A stretch of 64,000 nt of DNA from an uncultured Victivallis sp. (GCA_944389895.1 CALXOA010000128.1:38232-102231); one strand, 5' to 3'; numbered from the stretch's first letter, positions 43,899 through 54,211 are shown. Numbers and translations are program-made. The notes: generated from the letters alone by a model not told the origin.

Positions 43899-46800
43899 CT
43901 ACCGGGAGAGCACGTCATAGTTCACAAAGAAAATCTCACCCTGAGCAGCCTTCGCCCCTTCCGGAGTCAAATCGAAGATGAAACTCCGATATTGCAGTGG
44001 ATAATCAATTTTACCATCGTTGTTTCCCCCGTAATGACCGAAGCCGCCGTTCTTCAAAAAGTCACCGCAATCAAATTCCACACTCTGAATGCCGGGAACT
44101 CTCGGAACCACCTTCAAAATCTGAAACACTTCTCCCGTTTGATCCTGCGCCAGAAGGCTTACCGCATGAATCACCCCCTTTTGCGATCCGAATTTCACAA
44201 CGACTCTTTTTCCGAGTTCCCCGGCGTTTTTCGCCAGAATCCGGGTGTTTTTGAAAGAGGCCTCTCCAAACTTCTGATGTTCTCCATTCCATTTCAGGAC
44301 CAGGCCGCCCCGGGGTCTCGCGGTGGATTCCAGCGTCCATGCTTCGCCGGGATCCTGAGCGTCTCCGAGAGTCCAGCCCCTGCAATAGGTAACCCACTGC
44401 CCGGGACGCAATACAGCTTCAACCGAACAGATGTTCCGGCTGTCGAAAACCGCGGTTCCGCCTTCCGGAGCGAACACGGCCTTCAGCACAAGTTCCGTTC
44501 CGAGGCGGAAAGTATCCGGAATCACGGTTTCAAACTTCCCGGTGAAGATACCGTTGCCCGGTATCTCAATGTTCATCTGCTCCGGTTGAAACTTCCAATT
44601 GAATCCCCACCAGAACTCCGGAGAAATAAGCCTCAAAGTTCCTTTTTTCGCTTCCGGAGTCAAATTGTGAACCCGGACTATGAACTCTTTCGTTTTTCCG
44701 ATCGCAGCGGAAAGTTTATACCCGCCCATTAAATCCAACGCGCGGGCGACATTTTCGTCATCCGGAATCAGCTGCACCAGAAAATCAGCCTTCTCCGTCT
44801 GCGGCAACGGTCGAACAGTCTGTTCTTCCCGGGTTTCAAAACGGAGTTTTTCCCCAGATAGAAAAACTGGATATTCATTCACCGGTATCGTGAAAACACC
44901 GTCTGAAGCTGTCAACACAGTGGTCTTACCATCAAGTGTGAAGAGTTCCGCATTCCCTTCGCCGGGAATCCGGAAACTGGCGGCCGGTCCGATCAGTTCG
45001 GAGAACGGGCGGGAATAATCGCCACCCGCATAACTGTCATTTCGCCACAAGACAGCGATTTTCCGGTCGCCGTCTTCAAAGCCGAACGCGCTGATTTCGC
45101 CGATTTCCGTGGAGTGCTCTTTCAGAAATCCCTCGAAACGGGCATTGCCGAGTAACCGGGCTGTCAGGCGGTAAGAGTGAAATGATGGTTTGGGATTGCC
45201 GAAACGATCAAGCACACCGAACTCCCCCTCGAGGGATTCCACAGGCACATTGCGGAAGTTGTATGGAATGACTTTGGTCCCGGGCCCCCCGTAAGCAAGA
45301 ACTCCCGCCATCGCCTTTGGGATGTACATTGCCTGATACTGCATGACATCACGGAGGTCATTGAGCGGAAGCAGGTGAACCGCGCTGTAGGTACAGATAT
45401 TGATCTCATTCACCCACAAAGGCTTATCCGCAATCTGACTGCTTTGTTTCACTCCGTTGATCCGACGCATCCAGCCCACGGTTCCCCAGAACCGGGTGTT
45501 GTAGTTGCAGTAGGTGTGAACGGCAATCGCGTCAACGAAGTCACCGGTTTTCATGGATAAAACCGGCTGTGCCAGAGAACCCATATCCCCAAGAATGATA
45601 TTGGCATCCGGCTGCGCGGCACGGATCGCGACGGCTCCGGCTTTCGCACTGGCCGCATAATCCTCCGGAGTGACATGATACCCCTGAGGCTCATTTCCAA
45701 GCTCCCAGTCACTGACGAAGTCACGGCCACGTTCCACAATGCCGTACACAAGTTCAGCATACCCGGCAAGCTCCGGAGAGATACCGTGTTCCGCCCATTT
45801 CCGCTTGATCTCGGGCGCCGCCTCGCGCCGCCACTGGTCATAGGTGGAGATGGAAGGCAAAACAGCCTGTGGACGTATCCCAGCAGCCCGGATCCGCGGA
45901 AAAACCTTTTCCGCTTCTCCCGGTTTGATGTCGGTCCGAATCATTCCCGCCCCGAGCTGTTTGATCCGATCGAAGTCGAACTCTTCCCGGCTGAATCCCT
46001 TTTCCCAGCGATAGACATGGCTAACGATACCGAAATTACCGTCGGGCGAAGCCGCATACGCAGTGCGAATCACCGTCAACGGAATTTCATATTCCGAACC
46101 ATCCGCAAGCCGGACATCGAGACGAAAATAACCGTCATGATCCGGAAGCGGGATCCGGTAATCATTGACACCGGATTTCAACACTCCGGTTATGGTTTCT
46201 CCCGTTACCTCTCTCCCGAAATAGTCCGTCATATGGTATTCAATCCGATCCGCAGCCAGATCGCGTTCACAGCGAATGCGCAGGGTCGCAAATTCACTGC
46301 CGGGGCCGAAGAAGTTGTTGTCACGGTTCAATTGCGGCGCCACGGAAACCGGAGCTGTCGCCGCCACCCGGAAACCGGTATCCGCGAATCGGTGATGATC
46401 GCCGTACCAGCTTCTCAGGCGAGCGCCGTTCCATTCATCCGGATCTGTAGAGTGTTCCGGTGCCCCCATGGCGATCACCGCTTCCGACAGACGGTTCTCC
46501 TGCCACTCGCGAACTCCGGAGGCTGTGTTCATCAAGCCGTAATGCGAGCGGTCATTCCGGGTGGTTGAGTCCACCCGGCGATATTCTCCGGAGCCATTGT
46601 AAAAAGCGGCCTTGTGAAATTCATGCATATCCGGCAGATAATATAACACCGGAGCCTCCGGCGATGTGAGATCGCGAAACCCTATGACAGCCTGTTGTTT
46701 CCCGTCTTCCGTAAGACGCTCCTCGATCCGGTAGACTTCGCCGCCGGACAGGTCATTGCAATAACGGGCGGCGTCAACCCGGCTGACATTCGTCATCGGA

Positions 46801-47108
46801 GCAGCCCCCATTCCCTCTTTCGGTTGATATTTTCCATCGGATCTGATAATCGGCATATCCTCGTGATAAAATCCAGCCGCATCGGCACTGTTCCGATTCA
46901 GGAAGTCGCAATATTCCTGGACGGAAACCTCTTTCACCGCAATCCGGTAAGTATAAGGAACTCCCCCCCGCAAATACGGCCTGGAAGTGTTTCCGAAGGG
47001 GACAGCGGTGCCGGGATTGCCCGGATCTCCAACGGTGAGCAGTTCCGTTGCCGCAGCAGCAATGCAGAAAGCGGTTGTGCCGACCCAAATTCCCAATCTT
47101 TTCATCAT
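43899..47108 (-). CDS. Secreted SUMF1-like domain fused to clan-A glycoside hydrolase
   Basis: 1069-aa exported protein (signal peptide ~1-22). Residues ~25-250 resemble a formylglycine-generating-enzyme/SUMF1 fold: VKEVSVQEYCDFLNR, MTNVSRVDAARYCNDLSGG, YYLPDMHEFHKAAFY, HYGLMNTASGVREWQ and ADTGFRVA. Residues ~360-680 look like a (beta/alpha)8 hydrolase of the GH39/GH5 clan, with acid/base Glu473 in WELGNEPQG and nucleophile Glu568 in LWVNEINI. The last ~390 residues are beta-rich. Probably cleaves a host or plant glycan; substrate unknown. ATG 47108 with GGGAGG seven bases upstream is preferred over a GTG at 47129. Confidence 0.78.
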   Translation of the reverse strand: MMKRLGIWVGTTAFCIAAAATELLTVGDPGNPGTAVPFGNTSRPYLRGGVPYTYRIAVKEVSVQEYCDFLNRNSADAAGFYHEDMPIIRSDGKYQPKEGMGAAPMTNVSRVDAARYCNDLSGGEVYRIEERLTEDGKQQAVIGFRDLTSPEAPVLYYLPDMHEFHKAAFYNGSGEYRRVDSTTRNDRSHYGLMNTASGVREWQENRLSEAVIAMGAPEHSTDPDEWNGARLRSWYGDHHRFADTGFRVAATAPVSVAPQLNRDNNFFGPGSEFATLRIRCERDLAADRIEYHMTDYFGREVTGETITGVLKSGVNDYRIPLPDHDGYFRLDVRLADGSEYEIPLTVIRTAYAASPDGNFGIVSHVYRWEKGFSREEFDFDRIKQLGAGMIRTDIKPGEAEKVFPRIRAAGIRPQAVLPSISTYDQWRREAAPEIKRKWAEHGISPELAGYAELVYGIVERGRDFVSDWELGNEPQGYHVTPEDYAASAKAGAVAIRAAQPDANIILGDMGSLAQPVLSMKTGDFVDAIAVHTYCNYNTRFWGTVGWMRRINGVKQSSQIADKPLWVNEINICTYSAVHLLPLNDLRDVMQYQAMYIPKAMAGVLAYGGPGTKVIPYNFRNVPVESLEGEFGVLDRFGNPKPSFHSYRLTARLLGNARFEGFLKEHSTEIGEISAFGFEDGDRKIAVLWRNDSYAGGDYSRPFSELIGPAASFRIPGEGNAELFTLDGKTTVLTASDGVFTIPVNEYPVFLSGEKLRFETREEQTVRPLPQTEKADFLVQLIPDDENVARALDLMGGYKLSAAIGKTKEFIVRVHNLTPEAKKGTLRLISPEFWWGFNWKFQPEQMNIEIPGNGIFTGKFETVIPDTFRLGTELVLKAVFAPEGGTAVFDSRNICSVEAVLRPGQWVTYCRGWTLGDAQDPGEAWTLESTARPRGGLVLKWNGEHQKFGEASFKNTRILAKNAGELGKRVVVKFGSQKGVIHAVSLLAQDQTGEVFQILKVVPRVPGIQSVEFDCGDFLKNGGFGHYGGNNDGKIDYPLQYRSFIFDLTPEGAKAAQGEIFFVNYDVLSR

Positions 47109-47151
47109 GCGGATGCCTCCCTGTTCCACCGTTGCGCGGCAGGTTTGAACA

Positions 47152-47934
47152 TTAAAACGGATAAGCGAAAAATTCCCTGGTCCAGCATGCCTTGACCCAG
47201 TTCGGAGAGAGATTCAGTTCACGTGCACCGGTGGAGCTGACATGACCATCCGCATAACTGCCGTTGAGTTTTTCTCCATGGGCAAGCCAGAGTCCGGTCA
47301 GATCGCCATCCAGAAAATTGCTGGGAGAAAAGTGGGCGTGCATCGGAGCGCTCTTTCCCTGTGATTCGATTTTGGCGCTGTCCGCCAGAACCAATGTCTG
47401 TGACGGCTTTCTCATGCGTTTCACGTTGAGCAGGATGGTATCCGTCCCGACCTTCAACCGGTAATCCCCCATGCCGAGAGTTTCCTGTTTATAAGGCCAG
47501 CCGATATCGCCGTCATTGCTGGCACGATTGATTCCATAGGTAAACCACCAGTCATACGATTCCGGAGCCATCGACTGGGTGAAGGAAGCGATCTTCAACG
47601 TCGTCGGATGACTGTTTCCCGGGCAGATCAGAATCTTCGCGGAACCGAGATAACCGAGATGCATCAGAGCGCCTCCCCAGATGGAGCCTCCGTTCAGTTC
47701 ACTGTGGATGAGCATCACATCATTGTTATCAGCAGAATACTGAAGCTGTGACAATTGCAGCTGTTTCAAATTCGCAGTGCAGGAACTGGATTTCGCTCGT
47801 TCCCGGGCCTGATTGAGAGCAGGCAACAGCATGGAAGCGAGAATGGCGATGATCGCTATAACAACTAATAATTCTATCAGTGTGAAGATATTGTACTCTT
47901 CTCCACCTCTCCGGGTCCTCAACAATAACCTCAT
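47152..47934 (-). CDS. Prepilin-type N-terminal methylation domain protein
   Basis: 260-aa member of the type II pseudopilin-like family abundant in Lentisphaerota and Planctomycetota. A basic leader ([16 protein letters not shown]) is followed by [20 protein letters not shown], the cleavage/methylation helix, then [21 protein letters not shown] and the C-terminal [18 protein letters not shown]. Usually thought to be surface or secretion-related; role unproven. ATG 47934 follows AAGGAG and is preferred over a longer frame overlapping the regulator gene. It lies between the GntR-type regulator and the SUMF1/GH gene, all on the minus strand. Confidence 0.85.
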   Translation of the reverse strand: MRLLLRTRRGGEEYNIFTLIELLVVIAIIAILASMLLPALNQARERAKSSSCTANLKQLQLSQLQYSADNNDVMLIHSELNGGSIWGGALMHLGYLGSAKILICPGNSHPTTLKIASFTQSMAPESYDWWFTYGINRASNDGDIGWPYKQETLGMGDYRLKVGTDTILLNVKRMRKPSQTLVLADSAKIESQGKSAPMHAHFSPSNFLDGDLTGLWLAHGEKLNGSYADGHVSSTGARELNLSPNWVKACWTREFFAYPF

Positions 47935-47959
47935 GATCAGCTCCTTTCTTTCCAGAGAA

Positions 47960-49030
47960 TTATGATTGCGATACAGAAGCAACTCTACATACACTGCCAC
48001 GTTGAATCAACACCGGCGGCACCCGGCGGATTCCGAAACCGCCCCCGGCAAAATATCCGTCGATCCCGCTTGCCAGAGCTCCGGCGATCTCCTGAGCATC
48101 GAAAATAATGGTCGTCAACGGCGGATCACATTTTTCCCCGGCCATTTCCCCCTGACAACCGATGATACTGATATCGTCCGGAATCCGTTTCCCCAGCGCC
48201 TTGAAGGTCTCCATCACCGCCAGCGCAGAGTAGTCGCTCATCGCGAAACAGGCGGTGAAATCGATCCGGTGGCTTTGAAAATACTCCTGCAGGAAATCAC
48301 CGCTGGTACTGCGGGAGGCTTCCCCGTGTCGGATGTTGCAGTCGATGATCCGTGGCGTGATTCCATACAGTCGCAGACAGTCACAAAAGCCGTTGATCTT
48401 TTTTGTGCAGGTCAATCCTTTGGGTTCGGTTATCAGCAATGCAATTCTGCGATGGCCGTTTTCGACCAGGTGTTTCGCAGCCAGCATCCCCACCAGCTCC
48501 TCCTGCATGTCCAGAATCGAAGCTCCGTGAAGCATGATTCCGCAATCGAAGAAGACCAGCGGCACATTCAGCTCATACAACCGCAGCAGGACTGCAGGTT
48601 CGACCTCTTCCAGCCAGAGAATCAGAAGGTCGCAATGCAACTGTTTCAGCGAGCCGAGGTACTCCACGAGCCTGTCCGGCGCATACCGTTCTTCCGTATA
48701 GACATAGTTGCTCCGCCGTGAAAATTCATATTTCAACTCCTCGGAGATCCGGTTGGCATGCTCGCAGTTCCAATCCACCCGGACAAATAAAATCCGCCGA
48801 ACCGGAGCCCGTCCCCGCCCGCAGGCAAACATGCCGCGCCTCGGCTCGCTCCATAACACCTGCTCCTTCACAAGTCGTTCCAGAACATGATTCAACGTCT
48901 GCCGGGAACAGCGGCAACTCTCCAGCAAACTCCGATAGGAAGGCAACCGCTCCCCCTCTTTGTAGAGCAGGAATCTGGACCGCAGCTGCTCTGAAACCGC
49001 GGCAATTTCCATGTCAATCACTTTGGGCAT
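47960..49030 (-). CDS. GntR-winged-helix/LacI-type sensor regulator (AraR-like)
   Basis: 356-aa hybrid regulator. The N-terminal ~70 residues are a GntR winged helix ([35 protein letters not shown]). The rest is a periplasmic-binding-protein-like sugar sensor of LacI type: [72 protein letters not shown]. Fits the AraR group, repressors released by a sugar. It is followed at 25 bases by the prepilin-like gene and then the hydrolase, which may be its targets. Its promoter carries a TTTGTACAAA operator. Confidence 0.88.
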   Translation of the reverse strand: MPKVIDMEIAAVSEQLRSRFLLYKEGERLPSYRSLLESCRCSRQTLNHVLERLVKEQVLWSEPRRGMFACGRGRAPVRRILFVRVDWNCEHANRISEELKYEFSRRSNYVYTEERYAPDRLVEYLGSLKQLHCDLLILWLEEVEPAVLLRLYELNVPLVFFDCGIMLHGASILDMQEELVGMLAAKHLVENGHRRIALLITEPKGLTCTKKINGFCDCLRLYGITPRIIDCNIRHGEASRSTSGDFLQEYFQSHRIDFTACFAMSDYSALAVMETFKALGKRIPDDISIIGCQGEMAGEKCDPPLTTIIFDAQEIAGALASGIDGYFAGGGFGIRRVPPVLIQRGSVCRVASVSQS

Positions 49031-49075
49031 TTTCGAAGGATTCTCCCAACCGGTATTTTCAAGGCTTCATCCATA

Positions 49076-49115
49076 ATTATATTTATTTTGTACAAACATT
49101 GCAAGTGTGTACAAA
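49076..49115 (-). promoter_or_regulatory. AraR-like operator overlapping the regulator promoter
   Basis: Minus-strand promoter TTGCAA (49104-49099), 17 bases, TATAAT (49081-49076). The perfect palindrome TTTGTACAAA (49087-49096) sits in its spacer and a second TGTACAAA (49108-49115) sits directly upstream of the -35, with centres 19 bases apart. The form matches the known AraR half-site TTGTAC. Occupancy would block the promoter, so autorepression is likely. Confidence 0.72.
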
Positions 49116-49196
49116 AATAAACAGAGTTTCCCAGACAAAAAACGCTTCGAAGTTCCCGGAGTACAGAATGTGGAATACCGTACCGTCCGGGTCAAA

Positions 49197-50171
49197 CTAA
49201 TCGAGTTTCATGACACTCTGCCGTTTGATCAACCGGTAGTCCACGTTGACGCTGCGGACACACTTCCCTGCGAGCTGGCCGGAAAGAATGTTGACCGCTT
49301 CGATCACCATCAGATCCAGCCGCTGTTCGATCGTGGTCAGCGGCGGATCCAGAAGGGTGTTCAATGCGCGGTTTTCAAAACCGATCATCGAAATATCCTC
49401 CGGAATCCTGATCTTCAGATCATGAAACGCCCTCCGTACTGCACCGCTGTAGTTCTCTCCGACGGCAAAGACCGCGGAGACCCCCCACTCCATCAATCTC
49501 GAAACGGCGGAAACGGTTTCCATCCGCCAGTCATCCACATTCACATGAAATCCGGTCATGAAGGCAGAGTGAGCCTTCAGGTACTCCCGGAATGCGACAA
49601 CGCGACTCCGGTAATTGAGGTTGTCATCCGCACTGCCGTCGTCAAACGTGATCATCCCGATCCGCCGATGCCCATACGCAACCAGGTGGTCAAGCGCCAG
49701 CCGGATTCCCTGCCCGTCATTGCTGCAGACGGAGCAGACGTTCTCCAGCTGTGCGGGATGGGAGTTGATCGCAACCAGCGGCAGATAATGGCGCCGGCTC
49801 CATCCCTGTTCCAGCTTGCGGTTGAAATTCGTCGAGATCACCCCGAGAAACGCCCCTTCTTCCAGAAAGGAGAGATCATCACCGGAGAGAATCACCGGAG
49901 TATAGTTCCGCCGGTAGAGTTCATTGTTCAACGCCTCCAGAAGATTCCCCAGGTAACCGTCGAAGACCGGAAATGCCGGAATCAGAATCGCGATGTTCCG
50001 TCGCTCCTCGACCAGATAACCGAGTTCATACGCCGCATGCATCACCTCCTGCCGCAGCCGGGCGGAAACAGGACGGGTTCCCCCCAGTACGCGCGATACT
50101 GTGGCCGGAGACACCCCGGCACGTTCAGCGACCCGCTCCAGCGTCACTTTTTTTCGCATTGATTTTTTCAT
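49197..50171 (-). CDS. LacI-family transcription regulator
   Basis: 324-aa repressor. The helix-turn-helix reads VTLERVAERAGVSPATVSRVLGGTRPVSARLRQEVMHAAYELGY (shown as family motif, residues ~9-52), followed by the sugar-binding core NIAILIPAFPVFDGYLGNLL, LDHLVAYGHRRIGMITFD, GVSAVFAVGENYSGAVRRAF and IRIPEDISMIGFENRALNTLLDPPLTTIEQ. The inducer is not known. Divergent from the secreted alpha/alpha-barrel gene across a 149-base AT-rich gap. No clear ribosome binding site precedes ATG 50171; ATG 50159 is possible. Confidence 0.9.
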   Translation of the reverse strand: MKKSMRKKVTLERVAERAGVSPATVSRVLGGTRPVSARLRQEVMHAAYELGYLVEERRNIAILIPAFPVFDGYLGNLLEALNNELYRRNYTPVILSGDDLSFLEEGAFLGVISTNFNRKLEQGWSRRHYLPLVAINSHPAQLENVCSVCSNDGQGIRLALDHLVAYGHRRIGMITFDDGSADDNLNYRSRVVAFREYLKAHSAFMTGFHVNVDDWRMETVSAVSRLMEWGVSAVFAVGENYSGAVRRAFHDLKIRIPEDISMIGFENRALNTLLDPPLTTIEQRLDLMVIEAVNILSGQLAGKCVRSVNVDYRLIKRQSVMKLD

Positions 50172-50191
50172 TATTCATTAGCTTTTAAATT

Positions 50192-50221
50192 GTTATAAAA
50201 AAAATCAATCATTTCTTTCAA
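50192..50221 (-). promoter_or_regulatory. Possible promoter of the LacI-type gene
   Basis: Minus-strand TTGAAA (50221-50216), 18 bases, TATAAC (50197-50192); transcription would begin about 14 bases before the start codon. Confidence 0.45.
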
Positions 50222-50260
50222 TTAATATCTTTCTATTTCAAATGATTTTCAAGGTGATTC

Positions 50261-50289
50261 TTGCAAAACAGGCCATTTTTGATTATAAT
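50261..50289 (+). promoter_or_regulatory. Promoter of the alpha/alpha-barrel gene
   Basis: TTGCAA (50261-50266), 17 bases, TATAAT (50284-50289), then GGAGGA before ATG 50321. Lies in the same AT-rich gap as the divergent LacI gene, which could control both. Confidence 0.7.
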
Positions 50290-50320
50290 ATTCCGCAGAA
50301 ATTGGAGGAAGAACCCAGAC

Positions 50321-51595
50321 ATGTTGAAATACCTTTCCATCTTATGCGGTCTCTGTCTCGCCGGCCAGCAATTGAGTGCATCCGATGAGGAACTCAACCG
50401 GAAGGCCGATGAGGTCAACCGGATCCTCTGGAGCCGTTTCATCGGCAAAGACAACGTCATGTATGATTACACGGGGCTCAACGGTGAAGTCGTTCTACCG
50501 ACTCCGGAGGAGTGCGCCGGAGACGTTCCCAACGCACTCGGCTGGTGGACTCCGATTGAAAACGGCGGTTTTTTCAACGGAATGTATCTTATCGCCCAGT
50601 GCGATCGGTATGACCGCAACAAGACGCCGGAAAACCGTGAGAAAGTCCGCCGTCTTGTCGCCGGTCTCTACAAGCTTCAGGACGTTGGAACCGTACCCGG
50701 CTTCATCGCCCGCGGTGTCGGGAGCGACGGCCAGTGTCACTACACCGCCTCCAGCAACGATCAGAACTTCCCGTGGTTCCTCGGTCTGGGGCGTTACCTG
50801 GAGACCGACATCCCGGATGAAGCTGAGCGCCGGGAGTGCGTCGAGCGTCTGGTCCGCCATGCCGAAGCGCTGCAGAAACAGAACTGGATGATCCCGGGAG
50901 AGCGCCCCGATTTCGTGCGCGGGTGGTGGCTGGACGGGGAATATACCGCCTGCGTCCATATCGCCACCGCAACCAGGGTTCTCTACGAAGCAACCGGCGA
51001 TGAAAAGTGGAAAAAGCTCCACTATGAACTGATTCGCGGGAAATCGCCCAACGGAATCGAACGCAAAGTGAGCATCGCCGCCGGTCCGAAAAACATGGCA
51101 AACTGGTCCGCCTGGTTCCTGAGCAACTGTCAGTATGCGGTTCGAATCCTCCTTCAGCGGGAAACCGATCCGGAATTGAAGAAATATTATGCGGCCTCCC
51201 TGCGGAACACCGCCCGTGGAGCAGCATCGCTGATTCTCTGGTATAAGAAGTTCAATCCGACGGCGGAGCGTCCCGCTTTCACGCCGGACTGGCATGTGAT
51301 GATGCCTCCCTTCTCTCCCCAGAAGAACGGCGGCGAAGCCGCAGCTCTGGCCCTCGAACAAAATAAGGTGTGGGAGAAGAAATCCCCAGCCATCGCACAG
51401 GAAAAGGGGCTGGTCAAACCCGCGCTGTGCGCCGCCTGGATCGTCGCGCTCTCGGAGGATGAGGAACTCAAACGGGGATATATGCCCGAGATTCGCCGGA
51501 TGATCCTTCATTTCGATTACTCGAAATTCCACTATGCAACCTTCTTCTATGTCGAGAATCTGGTCGCCACATTGAATGAAACAACCAGTCGGTAG
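50321..51595 (+). CDS. Secreted alpha/alpha-barrel carbohydrate-active protein
   Basis: 424-aa protein with signal peptide [20 protein letters not shown]. The mature part is helical with repeated aromatic-rich motifs ([99 protein letters not shown]) as in (alpha/alpha)6 glycoside hydrolases and polysaccharide lyases. The family and substrate cannot be settled by eye. Next to a divergent LacI gene and a prepilin-like gene, so probably part of a glycan-use unit. An earlier in-frame TTG lies inside the promoter. Confidence 0.72.
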   Translation: MLKYLSILCGLCLAGQQLSASDEELNRKADEVNRILWSRFIGKDNVMYDYTGLNGEVVLPTPEECAGDVPNALGWWTPIENGGFFNGMYLIAQCDRYDRNKTPENREKVRRLVAGLYKLQDVGTVPGFIARGVGSDGQCHYTASSNDQNFPWFLGLGRYLETDIPDEAERRECVERLVRHAEALQKQNWMIPGERPDFVRGWWLDGEYTACVHIATATRVLYEATGDEKWKKLHYELIRGKSPNGIERKVSIAAGPKNMANWSAWFLSNCQYAVRILLQRETDPELKKYYAASLRNTARGAASLILWYKKFNPTAERPAFTPDWHVMMPPFSPQKNGGEAAALALEQNKVWEKKSPAIAQEKGLVKPALCAAWIVALSEDEELKRGYMPEIRRMILHFDYSKFHYATFFYVENLVATLNETTSR

Positions 51596-51608
51596 GGAGA
51601 TATCAGCG

Positions 51609-52388
51609 ATGAGGGAAAAATTTACACTTATTGAACTTCTGGTCGTTATTGCAATCATTGCGATTCTGGCTGCGATGTTGCTGCCCGTTCTGAACCAGGC
51701 AAGGGACAAAGCCCGCGAATCCAACTGCAAGAACAATATGAAACAGCAGGGAACCGCCTTCATGCTCTATGCCGGCGACTACGAGGATCAGATGGTTCCG
51801 GTGGCCAACGACTCCTACAACGGTTCCATCTGGACCTGGGTGATGGTGAAAAACAACTATATGACGAAGAAACAGCTGGTCTGCCCCTCGCGTGTTCTGC
51901 CCGGGTATCAGGATTTCTGGAACAACCCGCAGCAGATGCTCAATGACGACACCGATTTCGGCTGGCAGCGTTGTGTGTACGGAATCAACTTCTACTACGC
52001 CTTCACCGCAGACAGCAGTTACTCCGGAAAAGTGGTCGTGAAACTCAACATGTTCCCCCGCGCTTCACAGACCATTCTTGCGGTGGACAGCGCCGCGGAT
52101 ACCCGGGTCGCCACGGAGACCTCCCCGGCCGGTTTTTATCGCGTGATGCACCGTTACGGCACAGGGAGCGGAAACAGCGTCCTGTGGCCGGCACACGGCG
52201 GTTTGAGCAGCTGCAACGCGCTCTTCGCCGACGGCCATGTGATCGGCGCCAAAGGCCAGGGGGTCGGTGAAGCGGCGGTGAAGACCCTGTACGATACCAA
52301 GGGCTCTCCTCTTTACGGCCCGGATGTCAGCAAAACCAATCCGGATGACGAAAGCATGTGGATTCGCCACGACGGCAAATACCGCTGA
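51609..52388 (+). CDS. Prepilin-type N-terminal methylation domain protein
   Basis: 259-aa pseudopilin-like protein: [20 protein letters not shown] with only four residues before FTLIE, then [44 protein letters not shown] and the C-terminal [17 protein letters not shown]. Same class as the protein at 47152-47934. Starts 13 bases after the alpha/alpha-barrel stop with GGGAGA upstream, so it is co-transcribed with it; an in-frame ATG 11 codons earlier overlaps that gene. Confidence 0.88.
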   Translation: MREKFTLIELLVVIAIIAILAAMLLPVLNQARDKARESNCKNNMKQQGTAFMLYAGDYEDQMVPVANDSYNGSIWTWVMVKNNYMTKKQLVCPSRVLPGYQDFWNNPQQMLNDDTDFGWQRCVYGINFYYAFTADSSYSGKVVVKLNMFPRASQTILAVDSAADTRVATETSPAGFYRVMHRYGTGSGNSVLWPAHGGLSSCNALFADGHVIGAKGQGVGEAAVKTLYDTKGSPLYGPDVSKTNPDDESMWIRHDGKYR

Positions 52389-52436
52389 CCGGCGGAATTG
52401 CGCGACTGCCCGCTGTCCTCCGCCATGCAAAATCCC

Positions 52437-52472
52437 ACGCGCCATGCCCGGGAAACCGGGGGCATGGCGCGT
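52437..52472 (+). terminator. Long hairpin terminating the prepilin unit
   Basis: ACGCGCCATGCCC (52437-52449) pairs with GGGCATGGCGCGT (52460-52472), 13 bases with an inner CCGG/CCGG and GAAA loop possible. The T-run is poor (TCTGATTT), so strength is uncertain. Confidence 0.6.
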
Positions 52473-52544
52473 TCTGATTTCCGGCCCCGGCATACTCCCG
52501 CCCTGCCCTTCCGGCGAATTTTCGGGAATTACCACATCCGGAAC

Positions 52545-52573
52545 TGGAAAAAACGCCTTTGTCATGGTATACT
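52545..52573 (+). promoter_or_regulatory. Possible promoter of the antiporter gene
   Basis: TGGAAA (52545-52550), 17 bases, TATACT (52568-52573). The rest of the 326-base gap before ATG 52715 (52389-52714) holds the hairpin above and no other gene I can support. Confidence 0.4.
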
Positions 52574-52714
52574 ATGCAACCCGGGAGTGAAGTGGCTTGA
52601 ATGCATTTTCATCCGGTCGTGCCGCAACGCCGTGAGGAGGAGCGGGGCCGGACAACTCATTGCATGATTGCTCCCGTGTTTCCAGGCGGATCACGACAGG
52701 AGTTTCCAACAAAA

Positions 52715-54211
52715 ATGCAGATTTATCCATTTCTGACAATGACATCCATCCTGCTTTTGCTCGGGGTGCTGTCCAGTAAAATCTCAAGTCGATTCAATGT
52801 GCCGATCCTGCTGCTCTTCCTCGGAGTCGGCATGCTCACCGGGTCGGACGGCCTCGACTGGGTAACCCTGAACGGGACCACGGATGCCGGCCCGATCAAT
52901 TTCCTCGGCACGATCGCCATGTGTTTCATCCTGTATTCCGGCGGTCTGGATACCAACTTCCGCCAGATCCGGGGGGTTCTCGGTTACGGCACGTTCCTTG
53001 CAACGGTGGGAGTGCTCCTGACAGCATTGCTGGTCGGCCTCGGCGCGTGGTTTTTCCTCGGATATGATCTGAAATGGTGTCTTCTGCTCGGTTCGATCAT
53101 CTCCTCAACCGACGCGGCGGCAGTGTTCGCAATCCTGCGTTCCAGAGCGGTGAGTCTCAAGGGGGAACTCCAGCCGCTGCTGGAACTCGAGTCGGGCAGT
53201 AACGACCCGATGGCCGCCCTGCTGACGATCTTCATGATTGATGTGATCGTCAACTCCACCGAAAATTTCGGCGTGACCACCTTCCTCCTCTTCTTCGGTG
53301 AGATTGCGACCCGGATGATCGTCGGCGTCGCGGGAGGTTATCTGATCGGACGCGCCGGCGCATGGCTTTTCAACAAGCTCAAGCTGGAATACGAGGGGCT
53401 CTACTTCGTCACCGGCATCGCCATTGTACTGGCCGCCTACGGGATACCGGAACTGCTGCACGGCAACGGCTTCATGGGCACTTACGTCTGCGGACTCGTG
53501 ATGGGGAACTTCCGCTACAACTACAAGAAAGGATTGCTGCGCTTCAGCGACGGGGTTGCCTGGCTGATGCAGGTGGCGCTCTTCACCACGCTCGGTCTGC
53601 TGGTCAATCCGCAGGAGCTGTTGTCGGTATGGCAGAAGGGATTGCTGCTTGCATTGCTGCTGATGTTCATTGCCCGTCCGGTCGCAATCCTCTTCTGTAT
53701 GTTCCGCAGCAAATTCAACCTCAGGGAACGGGCATTCATTTCCTGGGTCGGGCTGCGCGGCGCGGCGCCGATCGTACTGGCGACCTTTCCACTGGTCAAC
53801 GGTATTGAAAATGCCAATATGATGTTCAACATGGTGTTCTTCATCGTGCTGGCCTCGGTACTGATACAGGGGCGGACACTGATGCCGGTTGCGCGGCTGC
53901 TGAAACTGGATCGACCTCTTTCCGAAAAGTCCCGGATTCCGCTTGAACTGGAGGAAACAGATTCACTCAACAGTGAAATGCATGAATTTGATGTCCACAA
54001 AGATGCCGAATTTGCCCACAAGACTCTGGCGGAAATGAAATTGCCGCAGGGCGTACTGGTCATGTTGATCCGGCGCGACAACCATTTCATCCTCGCCCGC
54101 GGCAATACAATCATCGAACCCGGTGACGGAATGCTGATGATGGGAGACCGGCAGACGATGCAGACGGTGGCAACCCAGTTTTTCCCGGACAGCGACTATC
54201 ATCCGAATTGA
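52715..54211 (+). CDS. K+/H+ antiporter, CPA1 family with TrkA-C domain
   Basis: 498-aa inner-membrane cation/proton antiporter resembling CvrA/NhaP2. About 12 membrane helices span residues 5-390, with LYSGGLDTNFRQIR, the ion-binding STDAAAVFAILRSR and ESGSNDPMAALLT motifs, and GLRGAAPIVLATFPL. A C-terminal TrkA-C-like domain (HEFDVHKDAEFAHKTLAEMKLPQGVLVMLIRRD) suggests ligand gating. Probably exports K+ or Na+ in exchange for protons. ATG 52715 (AGGAG 12 bases upstream) puts the first helix at the N-terminus, unlike an upstream in-frame ATG at 52601. Confidence 0.88.
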   Translation: MQIYPFLTMTSILLLLGVLSSKISSRFNVPILLLFLGVGMLTGSDGLDWVTLNGTTDAGPINFLGTIAMCFILYSGGLDTNFRQIRGVLGYGTFLATVGVLLTALLVGLGAWFFLGYDLKWCLLLGSIISSTDAAAVFAILRSRAVSLKGELQPLLELESGSNDPMAALLTIFMIDVIVNSTENFGVTTFLLFFGEIATRMIVGVAGGYLIGRAGAWLFNKLKLEYEGLYFVTGIAIVLAAYGIPELLHGNGFMGTYVCGLVMGNFRYNYKKGLLRFSDGVAWLMQVALFTTLGLLVNPQELLSVWQKGLLLALLLMFIARPVAILFCMFRSKFNLRERAFISWVGLRGAAPIVLATFPLVNGIENANMMFNMVFFIVLASVLIQGRTLMPVARLLKLDRPLSEKSRIPLELEETDSLNSEMHEFDVHKDAEFAHKTLAEMKLPQGVLVMLIRRDNHFILARGNTIIEPGDGMLMMGDRQTMQTVATQFFPDSDYHPN

